The notes below the pieces were generated by a model that saw only the letters and a list, made by a program, of their open reading frames with translations, was not told where the DNA came from and did no database searches. DNA of 64,000 bases from Combretum micranthum (Eukaryota > Streptophyta > Magnoliopsida > Myrtales > Combretaceae). Of this stretch, positions 1 through 11,990 are shown in pieces. How positions within the stretch are numbered: position 1 is the first letter of the stretch; each line of letters opens with the position of its first letter. Location: the NCBI GenBank assembly GCA_024138025.1, contig JAMXBD010000579.1, forward strand, positions 62,001 through 126,000, given 5' to 3'. The translations under genes were made by a program, and so were the position numbers.

Positions 1-1534
1 TAGTATATTATATAAATAAAATATATGATTTTTGGTAACTAATTAAAATAGATTTAGTAATTGAATTAGGCAATTAGTTTCCAATTAACTCAGCTTAGAT
101 TAATATAGTAAGTAAAACCATAAAAAGAAAGGAGTACGTAATTTCTAAAATATGTCTAATATTAGAATTAGTGTAAATAATAGTATAAGTTATACCAAAA
201 CTAATCCGGTGAATTTGATATTTCAAATATCTTATCTTCGGAACTAATAGGAGAATAGATTAGTAAAATAATAAATATCTGTTATTTCATTCAATAGGAA
301 TATAAATCGGTTCTCGGACTACCAGTAGCTTATTACAACAATATAGCGAGGACCACAGGTGAGGGACTTTGACCTTATCATATTGTTTGTGCTTGTAGTT
401 AGTTGCATTAATAATAACATCTCAAACTGAATCGCATGTGGGTTTGGGGTAAATCGTATGCTGCTTGGTGTATGTATGATTGCCAAAAATCTTATTATAA
501 TTAACAATTTCTTTGTATGATGACAATTGTATGAAGCATGTTGATGTTTGTCTGTAATTGTATTATCGTCCTGAACCTGACTAAAAACTATTGTACCATA
601 AAATGAAATGGGCATGCATCGCATATATTGCATATTTGCATCTCTAAAAGCGTAGTAGTCTATTACGTGTTGGCCATCCGGGACTTTGATAATGCTTGGT
701 TGACCTAGGCTAAAAGCTATTAGATCAACGCAAGGTTACCTTTGATTCTATTGGTACCATAAGAACTAATTGGTAAATGAAGGACGCCGCTTATGGTATT
801 GTTTGGATGACTAATGCTTAGGGAGTTGCTAAAGGTATGTACATGGGATGGTTTGTTAAGATATCATATTAAAAGTGATAACCCTAATACGAGAAATCGT
901 AGATTCCCATGTATGCTTGGCTTCTTCTGGATAGACTATGTACTACTGGTTCCTTCAACCCTGATGAGAGGGGTAAATCTCCATCCTGCTTTGGACTCCG
1001 GATTCTCCAGGCTTGTAATTGTTCATATGCTTGATTGTGGCATTACATATGTTTGCTAAATAAACTTGATTTCCATTGTTTGATATGTGGTTTGGTCAGG
1101 TCATCTCACTGAGCGTGTGGTTTTGCTCACCCTCCAACAGTTTTTGTGCAGGTATAACGTTAGCCGGGATTGGGTTGAGCATGAGTGAAGAGTGCTACAT
1201 CAAAAGACCTTATTGAAGATAGTTTCATAGATTATATTGGTCTCAAAGGACAAATTAGATAAATGGTATAATTGATTAAGGTCTTGTATTTTTATAGGTT
1301 TAATCTCAATTTCATTATTTGGTAGGGGATACCGATTCTCTGCGGTTCTGGCAAACTAAGGAAAATTGGAATCCTTAGTATTTATATAATATATTGGTAT
1401 GACTACATTACATGTAACAATTATAAGATAGAGTCTTGTAATATCTGACTTACAAGACGGTTCTCATATTACGGGTGCACACGTGTATGATGACTACAGG
1501 ATGATACTACTAGGCCCTATTTTGGGGCGTGACA
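1..1534 (+). repeat. 3' part of a long LTR, plus orientation
   Basis: The block ends in GGGGCGTGACA at 1534. Its last 450 bases match the reverse complement of the L2 LTR ends at 22598 and 37919 (the stretch containing GGTGCACACGTG and AGGCCC). The middle (about 650-830) instead resembles the solo LTR at 13259-17487, so the copy is mosaic. No tRNA-Met PBS (TGGTATCAGAGC) follows 1534, so it is not the intact 5' LTR of an element continuing rightwards. It is either a 3' LTR, a solo LTR or a truncated copy whose 5' part lies left of the window. The ORFs at 319-633 and 814-1059 lie in it and look spurious. Confidence 0.75.
298..358 (+). other. Candidate 61-nt LTR micro-exon
   Basis: Bounded by CAATAG upstream and by CACAG followed by GTGAGG downstream. 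An interval of 60-61 nt occupies the same place in five other LTRs of the window. The candidate intron runs 359-1140 and ends at CCAACAG; a second acceptor follows at 1150-1151. Splicing is inferred from conserved borders only. Confidence 0.5.
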
Positions 1535-4500
1535 ATAAGTCTTTCATGAATTTCATTTTTGGAGATTCTAAACTTTACTTAAAATCGCGGTAAAATCGTA
1601 TAAGAAGAAATTCCAACTTAGAATGGCCATAACTTGCTCATTTTAACTCGGAATTTCGCATATGATATACCGTTTTCTACCTATTCGAAAAGTTCTATCC
1701 ATTTCTAAACTTATCTTGGTCATAAAAGGTTATTTGGGTTCCGAAAACGTCAGGTACAGATTTAAAACGAATTTTCTAAACTTTTGCAAAAATCCATTTT
1801 CTAACTCAACCTCATTTTAAAGAAAATCCTTTTGTAACAATATAAATATATATTTGATAAACACTTTTTGAATACATAGGTATGCTCACTTTATATGCAA
1901 AAATCCTAATGGTAGTGTCTCAACAATTTATTTCATAAAACAATTCATTTTGAGCTTAAAACTTTTAACTTTGATAATTTCTTTTCAAGTATTTAGAAGA
2001 AACTTTATATTTTTATTACAAATGAATATATTCTTGTTTTATTTCCTTCATTCCTTAAAACAAGCAAATCTTCCTTTAACCCTAGTTTTTCATAAATTTC
2101 ATTTCTAGTGATAAAAGGTTAATTTATCAAAACTATATTAAGTTGTCGAAAACCTTTTCATAATTTCTTTATTTAAGATGATCTTAGAAAATGAGTCTTG
2201 TTTTCTTATATCTATTTCTAAAATATAAGTTTTTGCTTTCTGAAACTTGTTATTGCTTTGAAAAGAATCATCTTTATTGATAAAATCCATTATTGCTAAC
2301 CTTACTTTATTATTTTTTTTTTTTTGAAAACAAGTTCTTTCTTTTAGAATTTAAAAATCATTACTTTTCCTAAGTGGGTTCCTTATGAGTTGATTTTTAT
2401 ATTAACTTTGAAAAGTAGTTTGTTTTCTTAGTTGTATTTTGAAGTTTAAAAGAGTTTAAATCTTGAGCTTTTTGTAAAGACTTTTAATATTAATAAATTA
2501 TATTACTAAAAGCTTAGGTTAACATAATATATAAAGAGAATACTTATTTCTTATGATTCCTTGAAAATCCATCTTTGTTATTCATGAAAACGTTGAGAAA
2601 ACTCCATTTTTATGTTGTTGATAATAACTTCATGTTTTTGTGGTAAATCATATAATTGGAAACTTAGCTTTGAGCTCATTTAGTAAAACAAGATTCTATT
2701 TTTAGACTAGTTGAGACATTAACATTATGCAAATGCAAGTATCATGAGCATATAAAATAATAAGAACATAAGAAAATATTAAAAATAATTAATGAGCAAG
2801 AAAATAAAATATCAAGCATTGGGAACCTTAGCTTCATTAAGGAATCCCGATCAAGTATTGGAGCCTTAGCTTTATCAAGGCGTCCCGGGACTAAGAATGG
2901 ACTAGTCCCGAAAGATTTAAAATAAATAAAAGATTGTTTTGACTTGATATGGACAAGTCTAAGACTAGAAAGACTAGTCTTAATAATTGCATAAAATAAA
3001 TAAATGGCATAACTTTAAAATAAATAAATAACAAATGAGCTTATATGCTCTAAATAAATGGATATACATAATATACATAATACTATATATTTAAGCAAAT
3101 AATCACAATAATAATAACAACATAATAAAATAGGAAGCTTATGTACAAGAACAAAACATGAACATGTTGTTGCTTTTACTACTCATGTGAGTTTCGAAAC
3201 AACACCATAGTCATGCTAAGTTACATGACATGAATAGATAAATGGTTGAAAGAAGTTTTTACCTATGATATTTGTGTGGTATGAAGATAGTAGTGAATGT
3301 ATGGTTATGTGATTATGGAGAGGTGGTAGTTGTATTGTATGAAGAGAAATTCTTGTGGATATTTGGTGAAAGAGAGTTTTGGTAGAGAGAATTCTTGAAG
3401 AGAGAATTTGTGGAGAGATTTTGAGAGAGTTTTGGTAGTGAAATGAATTGTGTGAAAGAATGGAAGAGGAAGGGGGTATTTATAGAATTTTTGGAGTGAA
3501 TTTTGGATGTAATAAAATAAATTGAAAAAGAAATAAAATAGTGATGAATAGGAGAGGGAGGCGCCGGTTTTGGGGCATTTAGAGGGGGGAAAATGTTTTA
3601 TTTTATTTGTTTTGTGTAATAGAAGTAATGTATAAAATTTGATGTGATTAAAGTTGTGTTGGAAATGAAAAAAGTAAGAAAATAGATATGTAGGTGTAAG
3701 AATAGGTGTAAGAAAAAGTAGAGATAGGTGAATAGTAATGAATAGTAGAAAAGTACTATGAATAGTTGACTAGACAATTAAAGTACCGGTAGTAATAAAA
3801 ATACATGTAATAATGCGATATATGTAATTTTTAGCTACCGAAAAATTCCAAAACTGATATTTTTGGAATCCTTATATTTTTACGAGTCTATTGGTATAAA
3901 CGGAATATTTTTAATATTCCGAGCTCCGGGACACGCTTTTCGAGAACCGATCCCATTTGGGTCCAAAGGTTACTCAAGATTCGCGAATCTGATATTTTTA
4001 TGTTACCCTATATTATTACGAACTATTCTAGGTCATTAACTTAATTTCGTTTTCTAGGGTTTGTAAACGCGGGATTGCCGGATCTTAAATACTAGGGTTC
4101 GTTATAGGCTTGTTGACTTTTAGGGTTTCGTTTTGATTTCCAATTCTGTTAAGATATTCGTAAGATCGTAAAATTTTCGAGTCTTGATCGTTTTAGAATT
4201 TTAGCTCGAAATTTATGTTTTATTTTATTTTATTTTATTTTATGATTATTTAATAGTTTTTAGTTCTTGGAATCGTTTGATCGAGTCTAGGGTTATGAGT
4301 TGACTTAGTTTGACTTTTATGGAAAATTTGGATTTTGTGATTCTAGAATTTTACTGAAGGAATTAAGATTTTATTATCTCGTTGTTAAGCGGTATTTTGA
4401 TCTATTGTTTCGATTTGCGTTTTAGGAATTGGGTAGATTATTTAATCGACATACGGACGTTGATTATATCGGTAATTAGACTTTATATTTCGTTTCAAGG

Positions 4501-4710
4501 GTTCTCGTTTTCTCAAGATTGAGAAAACTCGTTTTTATTCTTATTTGGAATTAAGTTTTAACTTGGTTCATTTTTAGGGTTTCGTTTCCAGTGTTTTGAC
4601 TCGGTCTAGAATCGGGTGTTAATCTCGAGTTGATTTTCGGAATTTAAATTTTTATACTTAGACTTCTATGATTATTTTATAAGAATTATGAAAATTTTCG
4701 GGGGTTTACA
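1535..4710 (-). repeat. Divergent LTR-like block, minus orientation
   Basis: On the minus strand the block begins at 4710 with TGTAAACCCCCGAAAATTTT, which resembles the starts of the LTRs at 17487 and 33808. A good TATA box follows about 1.23 kb downstream. These point to U3 of another long LTR. The other boundary is not resolved: no TGTCACG start is visible between 1535 and 3000, so the end is placed at the adjoining LTR. No coding sequence is recognised. A (TTTTA)n tract lies near 4217-4241. Confidence 0.45.
3477..3484 (-). promoter_or_regulatory. TATA box in LTR-like block
   Basis: The minus strand reads TTCTATAAATACCCCC here, a classic plant LTR TATA box followed by a C run. It lies about 1.23 kb inside the LTR-like block that starts at 4710. 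Confidence 0.5.
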
Positions 4711-6424
4711 GTTAGTGAGGTTTGTGTGATGTTCAATATTGGATATGAAGTTATGGGAGTTGATTGATGTTAGAGATGTGGAGTTTATGTACATTTGGTG
4801 TTTTTAAGTGCATGTGTTAAGTTGCGTTGCTTTTATGTTATTTTAGTTGATGTAAGATGTGTAAAAATTTGATAAAAATGAAGTAAAAAAAAGAGGGGAA
4901 TTCGTAACCTCTTGAAATCTGATAAGTACGGATGTGTAATGGCCCTTATAGGCCTCTGGTTGGGATGTTTTCAAGATGTATGAGCATGCAATTGCCCTTA
5001 CTAGCCTCTAGTGAAAATTTTTCTTCCAGCATAGGTGTGTTCGTGCCCATGCAGGCCAGCATGACCATTACAGTAGATTGTGCACCCTGTTTTTCGCCCA
5101 GTTTTATAAAAAAATAATAAATAAAATTTTTATTTCCTAAATTAAAATAAGGGAATATATTATATATATTTGTATGCATAAATGCTAAATTATGATTTAA
5201 TATGGATTTTTATTTAAGTTTTGTATTGGATAACGAACTTAGAAATTGTTTGTGATTAATGCACAATTTTATATGAGTTGAATTCTTTTCTTACAAATTA
5301 TTCTTCTTCGTTAAGAGTATCTATTAGTCTTTTATCAGATCTTTCAGGTACGCAATAACATGGTTCATGGTTGTTAGGCTAGGCATACTTAAATAAACTT
5401 ATATTAAAGATAGCTTAAATATGTTTGAATTGTTGTGCGTGTGCTGTTGAATCCGATTCAAGAAGCAGCAACTCTTTTGACCATGTTAACATGATAGTTT
5501 AGGCGCTTAGGCCACCCTTGTCATAATGCAATGACAATTTATAAATGGCTCAGTAGGCAGTCAATAGGGGTAACAGTATCAACATAACATTTACTTATTG
5601 TTAAAGGGAAATAATGATTTAGTTCACGTTTATGGGACCGGTTGAATTAAGTGATATTATGGATTAAGTAAAGTAAAAATGAGAAACCACTATGAACCTT
5701 AAATGAAGCTATTTTCCTTTTTAGTTAGATATAAGAGATATATGTATTCAGGTTACCTATATCAATCCCCTAAGCAACTGCTGTTACTCAGGACCCTTAG
5801 TTTCTAATAGCTTGTCTCGGAGTTTGAACACTCCTATGTTGTGTGACAAACTTAATTAATGATTAATAAATTGATGGTTGCTGAATTGCATGTAGCCTAA
5901 GTGTGCTTATCACTATGTATTTGTTTATGTTACTTGTGCACTAGGCCTTTGGCTCATGATTTCCTATTTCAAGTGTAGATAATGATGACTTTTATGATCA
6001 ACTGGGATATGAGATAGACTTTGAGGAATTTTTGGATGAATGGGACACCTAGATACCTTGACCTTGAAGATGTCCATTATATAATAGCTTAGTGGAAAAT
6101 GTTTTTATGAACAATGTAATTATTGAAGACTTTTCAACTTGTATGTATTTTGTTATAGGTTTAATTAAGCTTACATTTTGTAATATATACATATGTATTA
6201 AATCCTTTATCATGTTGATGAAAGGATAGAAAAGCTTTATAACAATATATATTGTACTCCTCGTTATGAGAAGTTTTTGAAATTATTTGTATAACATGTT
6301 TAAACAAACAATTAATACAAACTTTTTCTTCATAGACAGCTTTACATGTAATACTTCGGGATTACATGTAGCTAGGGACTAGATACGACTTGTTTTTATA
6401 TACGAGCCATGTCAGTTCTTTATA
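4711..6424 (+). repeat. LTR fragment, same family as 8266-11024
   Basis: From about 5340 to 6424 this aligns block by block with 9898-11024. Shared landmarks are CAGGTACGC, a TCATRATGCAATGAC motif, a GGCCTTTGGCTCA stretch, an acidic-peptide reading frame and a terminal CTTTAYA. It ends at 6424 with TATA where the other copy has TACA. The 5' part is missing or too diverged, and the block is cut off at 4710. Short ORFs at 4932-5179 are inside it and look spurious. Confidence 0.6.
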
Positions 6425-8265
6425 GTGAAGGATGGTAAAAAGGTACTCTTAAGGCTTATGAGTCCAACAGAAGTCAGAATGACATATTTGGAAATTAACC
6501 CACCAAATAAAGAGGCCTTAATGATGACTAAAAGTGAGTTGAAGCACGCTATTGATTTAGAAGAACTAGTATTTTTGTTGTAACTGAAACAAATATTAGA
6601 GATTGATAACCAAATGACTTTACCTAAGATGATTCAATGTCTTTTGAAACACTACGTTAATGTCTTTCCAGAGGAATTACTACCAAGATTACCTCTTATT
6701 TGGGCGATTGAGAATGCTATATATCTTGTTTTGGGAGCAACATTACCTAATAAACCAACATATTGCATGAATCTAGAAGAGACAAAGAAGCTCAAGTGAG
6801 AGGTGGCTGAGTTGATAGAAAAAGGATTCATGAAGGAAAGCATGAGTCCATGTTCGATGTCATCCTTATTAGTATTGAAGAAGGATGGTAAGTGGCAGAT
6901 GTGTATTGATAGCTGTGCCATTAACCAGATTACTATTAAATACCATTATCCAATACCTAGATTAAAGGACTGCTTGAGGAGTGGTTATCACCAGATTCGA
7001 ATGAGGTTAGGAGATGAGTGAAAGACTACCTTTGAAACCAAGCATAGTCTTTATGAGTGGCTTGTGATGCCATTCCAGCTTACTAATGCTCTGAGTACTT
7101 TTATGCGATTGATGAATCATGTCTTGAGGAGCTTCATTGGTAAGTTTATTGTTGTATATTTTAATGATATTCTCATCTACAGTGTTGATTTAGAAGAGCA
7201 TGTGGCACACTTGATTGTTGTGTTCGAAGTATTGAGGGAAGAGAAGTTGTATGGCAATTTAGCTAAATGTGTGTTTTATCAATGAGAAGTCGTGTTTTAG
7301 GGGTTTGTGGTGTCTGGAGATGGAATTAGAGTAGATGAAACAAAGATTAAGGATATTACTGAATGGTCTACTCCTTAGAATAGATCGGATGTGCGAAGCT
7401 TCCATAAACTTGCCTCATCCTATAGGTGGTTCATTCAGAATTTCAACTCTGTTGTTGCATTGCTTATTAAGCTTACTAAGAAGAGAGTGGAGTTTAAGTG
7501 GAATGAGAAGGCCAAAGGAGTTTTAAAGAGATTAAGCAGAAGTTGACCACTACTCTAGCACTTGTGTTTCCCGGCTTTAAGAAAGCCTTTGAGTTAGAGT
7601 ATGGTACTTCAGGGATTAGGATTGGTGCGGTTTTGATGCAAGAGCAATGTGCTATTGCCTATTTTAATGAGAAATTGAGAGAAGCCACATTAAATTATTC
7701 TATTTATGACAAGGAACTTTATTCCTTGACCTGAGCTCTAGCCACTTGGCAACATTATCTTATGCCTCATGAGTTCATTATTTATACAGATCATGAATCT
7801 ATAAAACATTTGAAGAGCCAGGATAACATGCTAGATGGATGGAGTTTGTAGAGTAGTTCAGTTATTTAACCAAATACAAGAAAGGAAGCTCGAATGTAGT
7901 ATCTGATGCAGTGCATTTTAGGTATTCATTTATTAGTTCTTTACATTCTAGACTATTATGATTTGGAGTTATTGTTGAGTTTTATGCTAGTGATGAGGAT
8001 TTTCCATCTGTGGTGGCTAAACGTGTTGAAGGAAGATCTATAAATGGGTACTTTATACATGAGGACTATTTATTTAAGCAAGGTAAGTTGTGTATACCTA
8101 GATGTTCTTTGAGAGAATTATTAATGAGGGAAGCTTATCATAGAGAATTGTCAAGCCATTTTGGGGAAAGGAAGACTCTTGAAATCTTGAAAGAACATTT
8201 TATTGGCTTAAGATGAAGAACGATGTAAATGCAGTGGTAGAGCATTGTGCCATTTGCAAATGGGC
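6425..8265 (+). pseudogene. pol: Decayed Ty3/gypsy pol (RT, RNase H, start of integrase)
   Basis: Broken reading frames carry, in order, the region before RT (FPEELLPRLP at about 6665), RT fragments ([41 protein letters not shown]), the start of RNase H (7540-7734), and the integrase zinc-finger region (about 8010-8265, KQGKLCIPRCSLREL and HCAICK). About 14 residues between PIPRL and SGYHQI are missing, which removes the first catalytic RT Asp region. The usual F-D-D motif reads F-N-D. Several in-frame stops are present. Motifs resemble Reina-type chromoviruses, but the clade call is tentative. Gag is absent. The integrase continues at 11025 after a solo LTR insertion. This copy is certainly inactive. 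Confidence 0.85.
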
Positions 8266-9309
8266 TGAAATGATCTAAATTTAATTTCTATTTAACTTCT
8301 ATGTATATGTTTTATTTGTCTTAATTATTGAACTAAATGAGCATATTGATTTATGACAGTTACGTTTGGTAATATTAATATTTGAATAGATGAGTTGGTA
8401 ATAGTTTAAATGTGTCTAAGTTAGTATAATTTGAACATTTCATATGTGTTATTTTGCATATGTGATGAAATCAATGTCATTATTCTATATATATTAATGT
8501 GTGTATAGTATAATTAATATTTGTGTCTTTTATACGTTATAATATGTTAAGTTATGTTTAAATTTATAAATCAACTTTTGATTTGCTTAAGGAAGAGTTG
8601 ACAGAAAATTTCCTTAATTAAGCCCAATATTTAGGCCTAAATTACACTCAAATGAGCCCCAAATTAACCCAAATTCAACATAGAGTCTAATATGCCTTAA
8701 AAGTCAAATTTAAGATAATATTGACTCCAAAATTTGCTTAATTAAGCTCTCTTTTGGCGGCCCTCTCATTTCATACGAATTTCCATTTTCTTTCTTTCCT
8801 TTTCTCTTTTTCTTTCACTTCAAGTTCTAAGCCCCAGTCAAAGAATAACACCAAGCTTCTTGAATCAAAACTCTTTCCAAGACAAGGCTTATTCATGTGA
8901 GTTAATAAAAGTATAGCTTTTGTTTAATTTTCCTTTCTTATAGTATCTATGTAAGATCTTGGATAGAATGAGTTTAATTATATAAGTTGTTTTGTTCATG
9001 CATTAAATTAGGTTGGATTGTGTTTTGTTATTATGTGAATTTGTTTATGTGTTGTGGTAGTTATATGGAGTGTTCGGAAGGAATAAGGATAATTTGAGTA
9101 GTTGAAGTTGAGGATGAGTGGAAATGGGATTTGAAGTGATTTAGTGTTTAGTGTGTTGATTTAATGTTCTAAGTTGCTAGGATTGATTAGTGTAGATAGG
9201 AGTTAGTATATGAAGCTAAAATGAACTTGAAGAAGGATTAAAAGGGTTATAAGTTAGAAATTTACAATGTGAAAAACAGGGGAAATGAGTTCTGTTTGAA
9301 TAGGTCTGT

Positions 9310-9610
9310 TTTGAACGTACGCTGGCATCTGGCATTTCAACGCCGCTAGCGTAGAGGCGGTGTTGGAAGTAAACAGAATCGATTTTCTTAAAGCCGTTTT
9401 GAACGCTACAGGCTTTTGTAAGAAAATTTTGCCAGCGTTTATTTTTCAAAATGTACACCGACCATTAAGGCTTCAAAGCCGCCGACGTATGGGCAGTGTT
9501 GGATTGGAAAAGAATCAAAATATTTAAAGTCGGATGAAACGCCGCCGAAGTATATTTCCTACGCTGCCAGCGTTCATTCAAATTTTGCCAGCGTAGGAAG
9601 GCTGCGTATC
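9310..9610. repeat. GC-rich GCC/GCCAGCG degenerate repeat cluster in LTR
   Basis: In an AT-rich neighbourhood this stretch repeats variants of GCCGCC(G)ACG, GCCAGCGT and ACGCTGGC in both orientations, so many pairs could form short stems. A similar cluster occurs in the L1 LTR at 31895-32190. It is non-coding as far as I can see. Confidence 0.5.
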
Positions 9611-9842
9611 TCCTGAGTTTTTCAAATTCAAACTTTTTCAATCTTCAATCTACTTCATATATGATCTCCTAATGAATATATAAGCTAGATAAACATGTTT
9701 TATGCATGAATTAGATATTAAAACTTATGCAAAGCTTATTGAATCCCCTTGTATAATTAATCTAGGATTTGATATATATATATATATATATGGATGTGAA
9801 ATCTATATTCAATTATTGATTGTTCTGATATTCTTATTTCAG

Positions 9843-9902
9843 TTAAAGGTTCTTTGGTTAGTTCCTTACCGAGTGACTATAGTGATATACTATTGGGTTC
9901 AG
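9843..9902 (+). other. Candidate 60-nt LTR micro-exon
   Basis: Bounded by TTCTTATTTCAG and by TTCAG followed by GTACGC. It is exactly 60 nt and lies 1.12 kb before the LTR end, matching the position of the 60-61-nt intervals in the other LTRs. The candidate intron runs 9903-10572 and ends at TTTGTAG. Confidence 0.5.
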
Positions 9903-10029
9903 GTACGCATTAGCTTGTTTGATGTTTATTAGGACTAGGCATTCCTAATTTGATTTAATTCGATTCAGCTTAATGTTTTGATGAACTGGATGTCTATTAC
10001 GTGTTTAATCTGGTCCAAGGAGCAGCAAA

Positions 10030-10122
10030 CCTGTCATGATGCAATGACATGTTAGTTAGGCGCTTAACCAAGTCATGATGCAATAACTTTATCATGATGC
10101 AATGGTAAACTATGATGCAATA
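10030..10122 (+). repeat. Tandem TCATGATGCAAT short repeats
   Basis: Four or five imperfect copies of TCATGATGCAAT lie between about 10030 and 10122 in the putative LTR intron. A single related copy is at about 5520 in the sister LTR fragment, so the array seems to have expanded in this copy. Confidence 0.6.
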
Positions 10123-11024
10123 GTGATTCTTTTTGGTTAAGTGGGTAGCCGATAGGGGGAATAGTATCTAAGTAACGTTTACTTAAACTTAGGGGGAAAT
10201 ACCATGGTTTAGTTTAAAGTTTATGGGAACTTGTGAACTATGCCCATGTTATGGATTGAGTTTAAGTAGAGTCGAGCAACGACTTTTGAACCCTAAATGA
10301 AGCTAATTTCTTTATGAAATAGATATAGGAGATATAAGTATTCGGACTGCTTATATCAACCCCTTGAGCAGCTGCTGTTACTTAGGATTCCTAAATTTCC
10401 AAAGCATGATCCCGGGGTTTGAATACCCTCTTGCTGTTTTGTAAAAGAAAACTTAATAAGATAATCACTTGTCTATTGATGCATTCCATTTGATTTAAGC
10501 TTGGGTTAATAACTTGCTCTTGTATTTTGTTATTGTGTACTGGGCCTTTGGCTCACTTTTGCTGCTTTGTAGATAATGGAGACGAGTTTTATGATGATTT
10601 GGGTTATGGGTCAGACTTTGAGAAATTCATGGACGAGTGGAACGAATAGGACTCGAATACCCTGGATTTTTGGAGGAGCTTTTGTTAAAGGAAAAGTCTT
10701 TGTATAGAAGGCTTGATAGATAAGCCTAAGATATAAAGACCTTAAGATCTCCTAGGGTTCTTTTTGCTTTAAGAAAACTTGTAATTTTTGTAGTGTCTTG
10801 TATTGACACTACACATTGTACATATGATGTAAATATATGTATAGATTGCTTTTATTAGCAATCTTGTTTTGTTAAAAGTTCTTTATAAAGTTTTAGTAGA
10901 TTTGATCAAACAATTTTCATAAATTGTTAGTTTTAGGACAACCTTACATATAATGTGAAAACGTTATATGTGGTTGGGGACTCGGTACTTTAAATCTCGG
11001 GATTTTGAGAGTCAGGTCTTTACA

Positions 11025-11990
11025 CGGGCTAAGAATAGGAAGGAGCCATTTAAGATGTATATGCCTTTGTCAATACCTACACAACCTTTGATAGATGCAT
11101 CGATGGATTTTGTGTTGACATTACCAAAAACTATGAGAGGGAAGGATTCTATCATGGTGGTGGTGGATCGATTTAGTAAGATGATGCATTTTGTGCCTTG
11201 TCATCAAACCGATGACGCTGTTTTTATTGCTAACCTTTTCTTGTAAGAAATTATGCGATTTCATTGAGTTCCTTATAGTGTTGTCTCGAATCATGATGCT
11301 AAATTTCTCAGCTATTTCTAGAAGTAGTGAAAGCTTGGAACCAAATTGCTTTTCATCACTACATCTCACCTTTAGATAGATAGCCAAATTGAAGTTGTCG
11401 ATAGGACCCTTGGAGCTTTGCTTCAAGCAACTGTTGGCAAGAATTTAAGAGATTAGGACTTATGCCTTCCTATTGTGGAAATTTCCTATAATAGGATCGT
11501 ATATATTTCTACTAGTGAGGCACCCTTTGAGATCGTGTATGAATACAATCTTACCATTCCACATGACGTGGTATCTCATACCACCTTCTAAAGATGAAAG
11601 TCTGAGTAGAGTTGAGTGATCCAAGGAGATCTAGAAGCAGTTCTAGTAGGTGAGAGATCATCTATAAAAGCAAGTAGCTAAGTAAAATATTTGAGGTGAT
11701 CGAGAAAGGAAAATCAAGATTTTTCAACCAGGAGATCTAGTGTGGATCCACCCTACAAAGGAGTGGTTTCCAAATAAGTGCAATCAGAAGTTATCTCTAC
11801 AAGTATATGGGTCATTCTGAGTTTTGGAATGCATCAACGACAATTCCAACAAGCTAGAACTATCAGGTGGCTAAGGAGTTTCAACTACTTTTAACATTAC
11901 GAATCTCACACCTTATGTATCGGATGATGAAGAAGCTAACCTACAAGATTTGAGGTCAAATCTTTAACAACCATAGGGAAATGATAGGGA
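11025..11990 (+). pseudogene. pol: Decayed integrase core and C-terminal part of Ty3/gypsy pol
   Basis: This continues the relic at 6425-8265. The frame from 11028 carries the integrase core start (SMDFVLTLP with the first catalytic Asp, then [16 protein letters not shown]). After about 11246 the frame is broken by stops and shifts, but core and C-terminal pieces remain recognisable to about 11950 (a DLTPYV-like LTPYVSDDE and a PVEPIT-ARAK tail near 12000). The tail resembles Reina-like chromovirus integrases. It is non-functional. Confidence 0.8.

Larger units (their letters stand above)
8266..11024 (+). repeat. Solo LTR (2.76 kb) inside the integrase relic
   Basis: It starts TGAAATGATC and ends CTTTACA. 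The flanking five bases are TGGGC (8261-8265) and CGGGC (11025-11029), a target-site duplication with one mismatch. Removing the LTR and one TSD copy rejoins the integrase frame at the ICK / RAKNRK position. No internal region or second LTR accompanies it, so it is a solo LTR. It contains a GC-rich cluster (9310-9610), a (TA)n tract near 9774-9790, a 60-nt micro-exon candidate (9843-9902) and TCATGATGCAAT repeats. Confidence 0.85.
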
